Part shown: positions 49,454-62,061 of the stretch, piece after piece
How the letters are laid out: each line of letters opens with the position of its first letter
Numbering within the stretch: position 1 is the first letter of the stretch
Source of the DNA: Salarias fasciatus
Taxonomy: Eukaryota > Chordata > Actinopteri > Blenniiformes > Blenniidae
Assembly (NCBI RefSeq): GCF_902148845.1
Contig: NC_043748.1
Location: forward strand, 14,908,945 to 14,972,944
Length of the DNA stretch: 64,000 nucleotides
Direction: 5' to 3'
Made by a program: the position numbers and the translations under genes
Notes under the pieces: model-generated
The model's database searches: none
Seen by the model: only the letters and a program-made list of their open reading frames with translations
Told to the model about the DNA's origin: nothing

Positions 49454-49609
49454 GATCCATCTTGATGCTCCATGCTGTGCAGAAATGATGCTGCAAGTCT
49501 ACCTGCAGCTCCAGGCTCTCTCTGTGACCACCACACTCCCTACCTCAGTGGACATCAGCTCTCTTTATTTGTTCAGATTCTCTTTTTAACTCCTGGTTTT
49601 GTTGCAATC

Positions 49610-52600
49610 ATGGAGGAGAGCAAGCTCATCTTCAGCCTCGACCGTCACGACGAGGGCCCCTCAGTGTCGTTTTCCAAAGATAAACAGCAAAGCAGAGAGA
49701 GTCGGCCTGAACTCAGCTTAGGGATCGATCTGGACCTGAGCCAGGGGCAACGCTCCCAACCCCCCTTCCTGCCTCACTCCCCCTCATCCCCTGGCTCTTT
49801 AGCTGACCTGTCAGCATCATCAGCAGGCCTGTTCGTCACTACGAGCCTGGTCAAATCATCCTCCACAGAGTTAGAGCAGAGGGAAAACAGCTCTCTGAGG
49901 GGCAAACCTCTGCTCAGTCTGGTCAAGTCCCTGAGCACGGAGATCTCACGCCGGGTGGAGCCTGAGGTCAATCTCTCAAAGTCAGACTCCAAGCTGCATT
50001 TGCATCCCTGGAAGCAGATTACACACCCGAGGATTCCGGAGGCCAGGCCAAAAGCCGGGGGACTGAATGAGAACGACGACTGGGCATCACCTCCGTCCAC
50101 TGGCAGCATGTCTCCGACCGAACCCCGCGGCAGTTCGCTGATCGCTGAGCTGGAGGACACGCGGAGGAAGTTCTCAGAGGCCATGCAGGACCCTCTGAGC
50201 ATGCTGAGTAAGATAATGGGAGATGAAAGCTCAGGAAGCCCCAAGCAGGGAAGGGCTTCCGTCGCAGGAGACTCAGCAGCTTTTCAAGGCAGAGATGAAA
50301 GCAGCGACGATTCGGACCTAAAATGCTGGAGGAGAACGGAGAGTGAGCCAAGGGGTGTGTGCGACTCGCCTCTCAGAAGACTTCAAAAAGATTCAGTCAT
50401 GAAATCCTTTTCCTCCGAACGTAGCAGCAGAGAGAGCCATTTGGAAATCTGCTCCTATGGAGACATGATCCAGGTGGTGCAGCACCCGAACAGACCCAGA
50501 GAGACACACCACAGAACTTATCCCCAGCCTGGAGTCACAGTTCCAGGCTCGTCAATGCCTTTCTATTGGCTCCTCCCCGTGGGTCTTCTAGCTTACGGGT
50601 TCTTCGTGCTGCCCCTGCCCTCCTACGTGACGGGTTTGTCCATGGGGGTCGCATGTGGCTTCATCCTGGGCTTGGTGGTCGTGTTCATGTTTGCCCCACG
50701 TCGCTCATCTGCCAGAAGCGCCCAGGCCTCCCGCTTGAGCAGACCAATTCCCATGAACATGGATTCACTCGAGGGAAAGCCTGAAGAAACTCTAGAGGTA
50801 ACGTGTAAAACAATGATCTGTCAGCGTTTAATGCAGCAGTGACCATTTGGGTTCTGTGCAAATTTTGCAGCGGTGTTACATAGAAGCCTTGGTCATTGTA
50901 AAAGTCATTTCAGCAATCAGAATAGTAGTGCAAGTCCTATATCTGCTTTGTATTTTTGTTATATCATCATGCAGCAAAGCCTCACACAAGAATTAGCTCC
51001 ATAGCTCTTAAATCTGGCGCTGGCTGCAGCGAAATCTCTGAAGCTGCTTCAAAGCATTCTCTGTTTGGTTTCATGGAAATGAGCCTCACAACCCTGTGTC
51101 TCTTCTGCAGGATGAGAGATGAAAAGAGAAAACAGCAGCAGCGACACATTAGATTGCATCAAAGACAGATAGTGCAATCAGCAGTGCTTAATGGATTAGC
51201 TTGGAGGTAATTGCTGTAAAAAAGAAAAAGAAAAACTGCCCTTCAGCACAGCAGGTTCGGTTAAAAAAAAAGAGGGTCATTTTGATAATAGCTTGCAGTT
51301 CTTGACAGCTCTGCTGAGAGTCAGTCTCGCGGCCACAAGATCGCAGAGTTAGCGAGATCAGATAGGGTGAAGTTTATGATTACGCAGGAGCTTCTGGCCC
51401 AGCGAAGCCTGTTCGGACACATATCGCTTGTGAAATGAGACACATGTATTCTGCCACGGTTCATGTTTCCCCTCCTGCTGAGTTGCACCGCTCTCTGTGA
51501 ATATAACTAACTTGGGAGAGTGCAGGCCCTGCAAGGCTGGCATATTTATATATACACATTTCCAGCATGTTAAGCAGCACATGCAAGCTGTCTCTTTTTT
51601 TTTTCTTCCCCAGGAAAATGTGAAATGATTTGTGACTGACTTTGTTCCAGCAAGAGCGCCTTCAATCTTTCAAACGAATATCCTCATTATTTCCTCTCAG
51701 GGTTGGATGAATGAGACACACAGCTACGACCCTGAGACTTTCCACCCTTCTGTCACACACTCTGTGTATGTCACCCTGGACGGCAGCCGGCTGCGTCTGG
51801 CCTACCCACGCGCCAACATCCCCCGGTGGGCGGCCTTCGATGAAGCGCCCCATGAGGCCGTGTTTTTGCACTCTCGGGCTTACCATCTGGCCAACTGTAA
51901 GGTCGGTGCCTTTGTAGACGAAAATATCCTCATTGGTCTGTTCCCCGAGGTGCAGGTGTGTCCCTCAGGGAGAAGAGGGAGAGAGAGAGAGCCAGGGTGA
52001 CCTCTCACCTGAACTCTTCTGCCTCGTCTATCTGCACTATGTCATCTAACACAGACCTGAAACTGCAGGAGGATTACGGGTGAAGTGATGATGCACTGAA
52101 AGAACTTGACCCCCTTCAGTTCGGCCGGCTGCTGTAGCTTCCTGTATGGGAGCTGGCACACTATAACCAATGGAGGGATGATTATCAGATTGTCCCTCTA
52201 TATTCCATACTTAACAGTTTAGGGTTGCTGGACATGGTCCCAGCTGAATATGGGAAAAGGCAGACTGAATGGGAAACAACTATATTTTTATTGATAGCTG
52301 CAACACAATGTGTTTACACACTATTAAGAGAAATCCAGGATACCTTTTCTGAGGACACTCTGACACAGGGATGGGACAGGATAGGGCGTCCTTGAGATAG
52401 GAAGGTAACCTGCTTACCCACAGCAGTCCCAGGGTACCCCCTGCACGGGTCTCCAATCCATCACAGGGAAAACACTGAGAGACATACAACCACACACGTG
52501 CTCACATTCTCACCCACAGCCAATGTACAGTCGTCAATCAACACCAAACAACCTGCAAAACAGCTTCCCGTTTCTCCGCAGGTGTCTCTGGTGCCTCCTG

Positions 52601-55600
52601 GACTGGCTCGCAAGAGGGTGTGGAACAAGAAGTACCCCATCTGCATCACTCTGGCAGAGGGAGAGGTCGGGGAGGAGTGTCTACTGGAAGGGCCAGATGA
52701 AGAAGAAAGGGCAGCGAAGCACCTGGGCCCCGACTGCCAGGTTCCTGTTACCCTGTATCTGTTTGGCCGCACAGGAAGGGAGAAGGAAGAGTGGTTTCAG
52801 CATTTCCTGTCTGCCTCCCTGGCTGGAGCGTCCACCAGTGAGAGCGGCGAGGACAACATGGGTAAGATGTCTCCATGGTCTTGTGGCGTTTCTAAGTGGG
52901 TGAGGTGGTGCAGATAATGTGTTTCTCCCTGACTTCATGTCTGCCATTTCTCCTCAACACAGAAACACAGTGTGGTGAAGAGGCTAAGGACGGCACAGAG
53001 GAGCTTCCTGACCTGCCAGGAGCAATGAAAACCAGAACGCTGTTGGACTACAGCGTCTACATGACTCAGCTAATCGAGGCAGAAAGCTGCAATCCCACTC
53101 CCAGCCCCTGCCACAGTGACGGGAAGGGAAGCCCCACAACATGCAAGAAGGTCATTCAGAAATTCTTAATAGCAGTTATAGCTGCAGGAGTGATATTTTA
53201 TTTATACAGCTCTTGCAGAAGTTTGTATAACCCTGCTTCCTCTCAAAAAAGAGACAAAAGGGAAAATATGGTTCTTTGTCACCGATATTTTATGATATTC
53301 ACTAGATTTTATCTGCATGGTACTCTTTTTACATTTATTTGAATTTTTAAATGCTTAGTTTACTTACATATTGATTAAGTTCCACTTTATATTGTGCAAA
53401 CACAACTATTCTAGAGTTGGACTGGTGTTAGTATGTCAGACATCTGTCTAGTCTTTTTAAATTACAAACAGTAAGTTAGATATCTAAGCAAAACATTGAA
53501 AAATACAGACACATATTGTACAACGAGAGGAGCAAAACTGCTAAAAACCAGCACTGTTTTTGTTTTTTGTTTTTTTTGTTTTTGGTTTTGGTTTTTGCAC
53601 AGTTTCTGAAACATCCTTTTTTGCTTTAATGTGACTCAGCAGAGATGTTGTGAAATTGAAACTCTTATCACTCTTTCTCAGGTTTTCTTGTGATTTTTTT
53701 TTTCTCTTTCTGTTATGGGAAGTTATCACGTTGTTGTTTCTGCTCTATTTACCCTCTGCATGTCATGCCCGTCACGTTTATTCTCTGCATGTGTCCATTG
53801 ATTAAAGCCGGTCAATATTAGCTTCAATTTCCTGCTCCAGGCTCACATTAGCCTTGCACAGGATGCTGGCTCAGCTGATGTCAGGCTTGCTCATGAAACC
53901 AAATGCCACCGCTTCGAAATATCAGATATCACCTGGCAACGATATTATTAGTAAGCAACTGGTGCGTCTTCAGCAGATGCAACAGTGCAGCAGATTCTGG
54001 CTTGAGGGGTGTGAGATTAGCATTTCAGAAGGTGATAGTCTGGGTGAATGTTTGTTGTGTTTCCAGAGCATATAATAGGATTGTGCATCTTATCTGCTCA
54101 CATAAAATCTGAAAAGTGTGTGAAAAAAAATTAAGTTTGGGTTGAAATATCTTTGTTATCTCCTGCAGATTCCCAGTGAAGAGTATGGCTCTCGAGGTCA
54201 GGCGGGAGCTGAGCCTGACGCAGGTGCGGAGCCGCAGGGCTGCGCTGCAGATGGTCAGCCCAGCTGGGTGAACTCGCTGGTGGGCCGGATCTTCTGGGAC
54301 TTCCTGCGGGAGAAGTACTGGGTCGATCAAGTGGCACACAAGATTCAGAAGAAACTCAGCAAAATCAAGGTGAGGATGGCTGAGAATGGTTGAAGCATTC
54401 ATGATTTTACCATGCACTTCGTATAATTCAATTATCTGAATGCAAGAATACACACATATTGACATGCATGTGTTGAAGGTCACAACACAATATCAGGCAC
54501 TCCTCATTCGTTGTGTGGTTGCGTGCATGTGCAGCTGATAATACACTCTCTCTGGTTCTCAAGACAAAGTGGGAGTGAGTCGGTGAGCCCTGATGGTACC
54601 GCAGCATCCCATTACTCATTTCCTGAGCTTCACTTTGTAACACAGCATTTTTTTTCTGCACTGTTTGACCCATGCATCCACACATCCACACTGCAGATGT
54701 CTCTGCTCACCCTCAGCTATATCATGAGGATCTCTCTTTTACACACATTTAGTGTGAAAGCTTTTTATTCCTAACTTCAATCCAAAATATTTACTCATTA
54801 AAAGCTCTGTTTGTTTCATTATAGTTGCCATACTTCATGAATGAGTTGACGCTGGCTGATTTGGACATGGGTACCTGCCTTCCCCAAGTCCTCAGAACAT
54901 CCAGACCTACCTTGGACCGCAGAGGTGCAGTATAGTTGTTGATTTATGCTGCATCTTTTCTTAATCAGCATCTACCATGATCTCTCTTAGCCACATTCCA
55001 TCCGTGGGTTCAAGCTGTGATCTCATTTGTTTCATTATGGAGTTTGTCATACAGCATCCGAAAAGCTTTGTATTGTCTCTCACTGAAGCGATTAGCAATC
55101 CTCTTATCCCGGACTAAGCTCAGCCAACAGCAACATGCCAAAGTTATTCCGGACTGGTCTAATGCCCCCTCAACAACAATATCCCCAGCAGACCCTATCA
55201 AGATAAGATGTTTGTCCAGTCCCGAAACAGAAATCAAGTCTAAGCTACGGTTCGTTAAGAGATCTCCTGCAGCTCGTGGTTCATCTCAGGCTGTTGAACT
55301 CCCTCTGCGCTGATCCCCCAGGCCTGTGGCTGGAGCTGGAGGTGGTGTACACAGGCTGCCTTCAGATGACTCTGGAGACCAAGATGAACTTATGTAAGCT
55401 GGGAAAGGACAGTGAGGATGAAGCGCACAGCTTTACAGAGACCCAACAAGTGGGGTGAGGTTCATTCCAGTTTTATGTGCCTCAGCTGATTAAGTGAGTG
55501 TGTTGAGGCAGTGTTTTGTACGGTCATTAGTGTGTAGTGAAGCTATGACTCATGTATTTTTCAGCCTAAAACCGAGACTCTGCATACTGGCTGATAGTGA

Positions 55601-56630
55601 TGAAGAGTCGTCCAGCGCAGGGTCATCTGATGAAGAGGACTTCCTCCCAGCCGAGCCACAGGGATCCCTGGGAGACAAAAGCACCGTGGGAGCAGCTGAC
55701 GGGTGAGTTAGCAACTTTACTGTCATCATCGAGTGTCTGACTAGATAATTCAAGGCTCATCTATCACAAATGTGCACGATATAGCACCATAGAACTGTCC
55801 AGGATGTTACATACCAGCTTCACCCCCTGTGACCTCAAGGCGGATAAAGTGGTATCAAATATGGACCGATGTCATCTCACCATTTCCAAGTTGTAAATGA
55901 TATCTTGTTGAGAATAACTGTGTGAAAATCTAGAGACATATGCGATTTCTTGTTCTTGTCCTTCAAAGGCACACAGGTGGAAGCACCAGTAGGAAGATCC
56001 TGAGATTTGTGGACAAGATAGCAAAGTCCAAGTATTTCCAGAAGGCTACAGAGAACGAGTACATCAAGAAGAAGATCGCTGAGGTGTCCAACATGCCCTT
56101 GATGCTCAGTGTCGAGGTCCTGGAGCTCTCTGGAACTTTGGCCATCAACATCCCACCTCCCCCTACAGACAGGATCTGGTATTGGAATTCCCTTTAATTA
56201 ATTTCCTCTAAATAATGACAGAAAACACCTGGTTTCTTCTTCCTCATCGCTGTTTCCTTTTCCATTTCAGGTACAGTTTCCAGGTCCCTCCAACGTTAGA
56301 TCTTCATGTGCGCCCCATGCTGGGAGAGAGGGAGGTCACCTTCACCCATGTCACTGAGTGGATTGAGAAAAAACTGCAGTGTGAGTTCCAGGTGGGTCCA
56401 CTGGTGCATCCTATCGTACCTGAGAAGTACTTTATACACTGTGTACACTACACAGGTTTGTTTTTTTCTTTGCACCTCAACAGAAAGTGTTGGTCATGCC
56501 CAACATGGATGATTTATATCTGCCCCTGATGACCTCTGGCCTGGAGAACCCTCCTGCGTCTCACCAGTCCTCCGTCCGGTCCACCTCCCACCAGTCCTCT
56601 GTGGAGTCTCAGGAGTACCTGTCGGAGTAG
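49610..56630 (+). CDS. tex2l: Testis-expressed protein 2-like (SMP-domain lipid-transfer protein)
   Basis: There are eleven coding exons: 49610-50797, 51701-51955, 52582-52861, 52963-53150, 54169-54369, 54825-54924, 55322-55454, 55565-55702, 55969-56178, 56271-56391 and 56484-56630. Phases agree throughout and give 986 residues (human TEX2 is about 1130). TEX2 is an ER membrane protein of the Nvj2 family that moves lipids at membrane contacts. Residues 1-315 are Ser-rich and disordered. Two membrane spans lie at about 318-335 and 342-361. A PH-like region follows (GWMNE, ARKRVWNKKYPICI, LYLFGRTGREKEEWF). The SMP domain runs from about 668 (SWVNSLVGRIFWDFLREKYW) through LPYFMNELTLADLDMG to IPPPPTDRIWY and FTHVTEWIEKKL. 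I chose ATG 49610 (MEESKLIFSL); an in-frame ATG at 49472 would add 46 residues. The exon 4 donor (AAG|GTCATT) is weak. Human TEX2 is on chromosome 17, so this is probably a paralogue. Confidence 0.92.
50798..51700 (+). other. Intron 1 (coding) of the TEX2-like gene
   Basis: The 903-bp intron has no gene and no recognisable transposon. A repeat-poor block with moderate GC lies at about 51270-51500. Confidence 0.8.
51956..52581 (+). repeat. Intron with SINE scraps
   Basis: The intron carries a forward piece at 52205-52275 (GTTGCTGGACATGG, CCCAGCTGAATATGGGAAAA) and a reverse piece at about 52440-52500 (GGTCTCCAATCCATCACAGG, AACACTGAGAGACATACAAC). Both resemble worn V-SINE tails. Confidence 0.45.
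53151..54168 (+). other. Intron 4 of the TEX2-like gene, with open read-through frame
   Basis: The reading frame of exon 4 stays open for 63 more codons to a stop near 53340. It would add a hydrophobic stretch, FLIAVIAAGVIFYLY, followed by basic residues. The rest of the intron is AT-rich and has T-runs. No other feature is seen. Confidence 0.6.
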
Positions 56631-57095
56631 CGACCGCAATACGCCACGAAATTGGATTCTGCACCTGTTGTGCAGCTTTCGGCATTAATGTGTAATGGAT
56701 TGACTGGCTGGTGCAGCTGCGTGCCTGAGTGCAACCAGTGCAGGACATCAGCCTCCTGAGGCCACGCCGAGCTCGGCAGGGGCCTCAAGACCGTGAGGAT
56801 GGTGCTGCAGTGCCCTCTACTGCAAGGTTGATGGAACTACACAGAGGACTCAAAGGAGAACCTGAAAAAAAAAGGAAACTGAATGTCCCTAAATGCACAA
56901 TATGTTACCAACAATCACACTGATAGTTATTTAAGCCAGCTATTCATCCATTCATCTGTTTTCTAATCCATTGAGAACTGCAAGGTAGCACAAGCACTGA
57001 AGTACATCAGGGTGACAAGCAGACAAATGCTGAGATTATGGTGCATGTTTTTTTTTTCTGAACTGTGTAACATTGCCATGGATTTATCACTGGAG

Positions 57096-57101
57096 ATTAA
57101 A
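57096..57101 (+). terminator. Poly(A) signal of the TEX2-like gene
   Basis: An ATTAAA variant lies 466 bases after the stop, followed by T- and GT-bearing sequence. It sits 150 bases from the opposing rpl3l signal, so the two genes end tail to tail. Confidence 0.5.
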
Positions 57102-57249
57102 ACTTTTCATTTTCTCTTACTTGTTGAATTTCACTCCAAAGTCAGTGTATAGCACACATACCACAAATTCACAATGAGTCACAACAAAAAGTGGTTTAAG
57201 TGATCCAACAAAAGTGATTTACAGACAAGACAGTGAATTTGAAATTCAG

Positions 57250-57255
57250 TTTAAT
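57250..57255 (-). terminator. Poly(A) signal of rpl3l
   Basis: TTTAAT on the plus strand is ATTAAA on the minus strand, 27 bases after the rpl3l stop. A very short 3' UTR is usual for ribosomal protein genes. Confidence 0.6.
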
Positions 57256-57281
57256 CCTCTTGTAGGGATATAAGCCATTTT

Positions 57282-60200
57282 TCAGGCCTCCTCTGGCAGC
57301 GGCTCTGGCTGTGGCTTCTGGACATCTTTCTTCTGTGGCCCCTGTGTTCAAAAAAAGAAATCCGATGATAAAATACAAAAATAGGCCCGAACAGGCCGAT
57401 ATATTTTTAGGTCATCGTTGTCTTCGCTTTTCGGTGTTCAGAAATGTGCATTCAGGCAACTTTTATCACACTCACCATGAAGGCCCTCTTCTCCTGGGCT
57501 GTTTGGAAGCGCCCGTGGCCAAATTTGGAGGTGGTGTCAATAAACTTCAGCTCAATAGCTTCCCTGGACTTGCGGGATGTGTGTATGAGCAAAGACTGTG
57601 AGGGGGAGCACAAATATTATTTAACATCACGCAATGTAGTTTTCTCTTCATCCTGACCTGTAAGATCAGAATTTAGATTTTAAGTTGACGCCATACCTTC
57701 CTGAGGGTGAGCACACGCTTCTTCACTCCAACAACGCAACCTTTCACCATAACGAAGTCATTATTCACTTCACCGTAGCGGGGAAAGCCTCCCTACACGG
57801 ACAAAATCCAGTAAAACATAACAATATTTCAAATAAAGGAAGAAATAAATGAATCATGTTCTGGACATTTATGGCATTGCTTATGACCGATATGATCATT
57901 AATACTCATGCATGTTTTCAAATATGATAAGGACTTTCGAATGAAATAAAATGTCTTCAGAAACATTAACAGTAGTAGAGATACCTGAAAAATATCCTGT
58001 GGCACACTAACAAAGTATTTCTTTGATGAAATTGTGTAAGATATTTAATAATAACAGGAATGGCTTACCATAGGGGTGATAGTTTTCTGGGTGGTGTCAT
58101 AATTAGTGGAGGCATTGTTCCGAATCACCTTTCCATCCTGGATGTGGACACCCTTACCTATGCGATAGATCTTTGGACACATAAAGATACGGTACAGATG
58201 CATAAATATTGACAATGAGTACTACAGAGAACTAAATACTGTTAATATTATTAAAAGATGCTTGACGGGCTTGGTTTGATTCAGCACTTTGAAGTGTGGA
58301 CGAACCTTCTTGTTGATCTCAGTGCGATGGTGATATCCTTTCTGGCCAGCGCGGGCTATGGTGTAGCCCACACGGGCAGGATGCCAGGCTCCGATGCAAG
58401 CCACCTTTCTCAGGCCCTTATGAGTCTTCCTGGGGAGTTTCTTTGTGTGCCAGCGGCTTGTCACACCTACCAGGCCGAAGAACAACTCACTGAATGATCT
58501 TGCAGGGTTTCTCCAAAAAAAAAAAAAAAAAGAAGCTTTATTTCTTAGTGGTACAACAGTCCCTACCTTTAAAGCCATGTCCTTTGCTGACACCAATGAC
58601 ATCAATCATCTCATCCTGGTAGAAAACAGAAGACACAGGTACGGCCTGCTCCAGGTGCTCCTTCGCCCAGTCCACCTTGTCGGAGATACTGCCTCCATTC
58701 AGCTGCACCTCCATGATGTGAGCTTTCTTCTGCTTTATTGGAAGTAGTCGCATCTGGAGACAGATTCAGAGACGTGTAAAGCCTGTGAACAGCAACTGGA
58801 AGGAAGTCCAAGTTTGGAAGGAAACAATGTCAGTTGCTTGGGGTGGAAAACATGGTTGAAAGGTGTCACACTCTAAATCTGATATAAATAGATGCACGAT
58901 TCATTATGAGATCACATATTGATTCTCTTCAACTATTTTCATAAGTGAAGTCTTCAGTTGTGTGATAATTCTCTTCTTGGAGAAAGTCTGGTTGTAACAG
59001 CACAGAACTGGTTAATGCCTTCATAGTTTTTTTTTCCCTCCTTGGCTAAGTCTGGGTGAGTTGTCAGGTACTGCCCTGAAAATTATTTTTAACCTGCTAC
59101 TTGAAACTGTCCTGCAGTGCCCCCTCAGTTTGTCCAAGTCAGAATTGTTTGGCTCCTAACAGCCAAAAGGTTCAAGATATTGAGACGTTTCCTTCTGTTT
59201 CATGCGATCGAGCCCTTTTTCATTCAGGTGGATTTAGAACAATGGATCCCAGCAGCTGGCAGTCATTACTCTAACCACTGAAATCAGATTCAAATGATCC
59301 ACAATCACTTCCCACGTTGCTTCTCAAGGTTAGAATGTGATTAATGATGAGGGATTTATGAAATACTGGCGACTTGTCCAGGGTGTACTCTGCCCTCGCC
59401 CACACTCAGCTAAGATCAGCTCCGATGCCCCACCACCCTGAGCAGCTTATAAGGGATATAGAAGATTGACGGAATGATTTCTAAAGTTTTTGTCCAAATT
59501 CGGTAAGCTGGGATTGCCTCCTGAAACATGGAACTGGATAAAGCTGTATAGAAGATTAATAGATTTTATGAAGTTAATCTGTGTCAACATGTCTCACCAA
59601 GGGAATACTGGCCTACCTGGGAGTGAACAATAACCCGAATGACTGAGCAGTATTTCTTCATCATACTGAAATCCTTGTCCAGTTGTTTCTTTCCCGTCTC
59701 ATCCTGCCACTTCTTACTGTGCTTGGTGAAGGCCTTCTTCTTGCACTTGTACCTAAAAAACACATTGAAGGCCGATCAGCTCAGACTGCATGTGTTTAAC
59801 CAGGAGAAGAATAAATGATTACACACACCAGTTTTTGTAAAATCTGCGCTTGCACTCGTCGCTGAGGTGCTCGGCAAAGATGGTTTTCAGGGATCGTAAC
59901 CCACGGGTAGTTTTAACATATCCCACAATCCCGACTACGATGATAGGCGGAGTTTCAATGATGGTAACTGGTTCAACTTCCTCCCGTTTTGACTGCTCTG
60001 TGGGAAAAAGAGGAAAATATTCAATTGTTGAGATGGCTGGCAACATACAACAATGGGGTATTCAAACTATTAAATGTGAATACTACAGGCTCTTTATAAT
60101 TCATTCAGGAAAATAAAACAGTACAGTAAATACAGTAAAGCCTCCCATGTGTTGATGAACCATATTCCAGTTGTACATACTGAGTGCGGTGCGATGAACC

Positions 60201-60861
60201 TCCCTCAGGATGTGGGTCATCCCAGCTTTGTAGCCCAGGAAGGCAGTGAGGTGGACCGGCAGGCTGGAGTCATCTTTGGGCCACGTACGAACCCTCCCCC
60301 TGTGCTTCTTGCTGCGCTTGTGAGGCAGGAACCCCAGGTGTCCATGCCGAGGTGCATGAAATTTGCGATGAGACTGAAAAAGATGTAACCCACACAGAGC
60401 TCAGACATATTGATGACATTTTATTTCAACTGAAGGCCGAAATTACAACATGGCCACGAAGGAATTCCAAGTCTGTTTGCTTTCTGGATGACCCTGACCA
60501 GCACATTTTGACAACACACTGCATGTACACGTGATAAATCTAGAGACCATATGTTCATAAAATGGAAATAGTACCATATTCAAAGCAAAATTCAAGATCG
60601 GCTTTGTCTCATCATTTTCATCTAAATCAGAAATCCAGTTAAAACAGAGAATATGACTTTCAGGATATGAAAAAGTCACTGTCTCCCACGTGGCTTAACT
60701 AAAAACAAGACCTCAAAAACCTTTTATGAATACAACCAGTCATCCAAAATATGAATGATAAATACACACACATCTCTAGTAAACTGAAATATGGACAAAA
60801 CGTGGATTAACATGTATCCATTAAAGCAGAAAAGAGGCAAAAACACAGAAGCACTGACCAT
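57282..60861 (-). CDS. rpl3l: Ribosomal protein L3-like (uL3, muscle paralogue)
   Basis: There are ten coding exons: 60859-60861 (ATG only), 60181-60373, 59829-59997, 59617-59752, 58567-58753, 58306-58466, 58069-58170, 57697-57792, 57476-57595 and 57282-57341. All phases agree, giving 408 residues (human RPL3L has 407). uL3 is a large-subunit protein whose long finger reaches the peptidyl-transferase centre. RPL3L replaces RPL3 in heart and skeletal muscle of mammals. [39 protein letters not shown] and [14 protein letters not shown] favour RPL3L over RPL3, and synteny agrees. The W-finger region ([20 protein letters not shown]) and GYHHRTE, whose His is 3-methylated in mammalian RPL3, are intact. 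The tail is a short acidic and Pro-rich QPEPLPEEA. Placing the start codon alone in exon 1 follows from MSHRKF numbering and a GTCAGT donor. Confidence 0.94.
59367..59575 (+). repeat. SINE tail, apparently two partial copies
   Basis: The first runs CGACTTGTCCAGGGTGTACT, CTGCCCTCGCCCACACTCAG and CACCACCCTGAGCAGC, to AGAAGATTGACGGAATGA. The second (about 59505-59575) reads TAAGCTGGGATTGCC, GGATAAAGCTGTATAGAAGA and TTAATAGA. Both are of the V-SINE/LINE tail type and lie inside an rpl3l intron. Confidence 0.6.
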
Positions 60862-62061
60862 GTCTGCGCACTGTCCTGGCGAGGGATAGAAAGAGAGAGG
60901 AACCAGTGCTGATGTGAGAGTCATACATAAGATGATACACAGAGTAAGGGCTCTAATTTGGTATTTGGCCCAGATGAGGGAACGTATTCGCTTTCATACA
61001 AGGTAATCTCTGCCAAGTCTCACCAGAAGATGGTAGGAGGAGAGAGGAGGACTCACTCAGAAGGTTAAGGTGGAGGAGAGGCTCAGCAGACAGGAACCAC
61101 ATGACCAAGAAAGGAGAGAAAAAGAAAGGTTGTTTTAGTCATGTGGCAAAAGTTCACCAAGACTGATCTGAGGTGCCAATAAGTGAATCCAGGTCAAGAT
61201 GAAGTTCCGTTTATATCTTTGTTAATTTTGTATGGATGCAAGTCTACATGTCTGTGCAATTATTTATGTGTATCTTCTCATTCATTCATTGCCGATTTTA
61301 TAAGTCACCAAAAAACATAACACAAAAAAAAAAATCAACCCTTTATTATCTCAAAGAATATGTGAAACTTCAGGCAGTTCTTACTTTTTGATCAAATTGA
61401 GGTCTTATTGTAAAGAGAGAAAATGTCACCTGAATTTCATAAAATGTGACTTTCATGAACACATATGCATGCACACGAGTAGGTTCACGTGAGCTGGAGA
61501 TGTGAAACAAATGGGAAAAAATACATATCTTTGCAACTGTAGTGTAAGAGCATTTCTATTTGCTCGCTTTTTTTTTTCTTAGAAATAGAGCTCCCAGCAC
61601 AAAACTGGTAGTTTGTAGGAACTGTATACACAATAACCCTGAGAAAACTGTTCAAGAAACCAAAAACACAATACACTTGATGGATTAAGCTTTTTAAGTC
61701 ATATCTTTTTAAAATGTACTGCTTTGGAGACCGAGTAAGCCATTCTTGCTCTCTCGCACCATCCTCAGGATGTAAATGGTATAACAGTTTCTCCTTTGAC
61801 CTTTACCCTTCGACATTGTCTTTTCGATGCTTTACTTCAAACACTATTCTTAGTTTTAAATTTCTAACAGATAAAATGGCATTAGCAAATACAATTTATG
61901 ATATAAAATGACGCAAAGTGGGATTAAAATAATAAATAAATAATTTGTTGACCTCCAAGTCGCGATCGCGCAGCTTCTTCTGCGCATGCGCAGCATCGGA
62001 AGGAGAACTGTCGAGGTCGAACTGGAGGATTTCTACAATCCCTGACCAAAACAAGACAAAC
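60862..62061. other. Divergent intergenic region between rpl3l and ndufb10
   Basis: These 1.2 kb hold the promoters of two head-to-head genes. The ndufb10 side (61960-62060) is CpG-bearing, with TCGCGATCGCGCAG-like sequence and TGCGCATGCGCAGCA, which matches the NRF-1 consensus (GCGCATGCGC) expected for a respiratory-chain gene. The rpl3l side is AT-rich. No other gene is seen. Confidence 0.6.
61978..61994 (+). promoter_or_regulatory. NRF-1-type site upstream of ndufb10
   Basis: TTCTGCGCATGCGCAGCA contains the palindromic TGCGCATGCGCA core of the nuclear respiratory factor 1 site, about 70 bases before the ndufb10 ATG. NRF-1 is known to drive many genes for respiratory-chain subunits. Binding itself is inferred. 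Confidence 0.6.

Noticed and set aside
49774-50351. Long minus-strand frames opposite the first TEX2-like exon
   Set aside because: They overlap a clearly coding exon in antisense, have no splice partners and no recognisable domain.
57793-58068. Possible C/D snoRNA in an rpl3l intron (TGATGA near 58024 and CTGA-like words)
   Set aside because: The C-box-like word is on the strand opposite to the host gene, and no properly spaced D box with terminal pairing was found.
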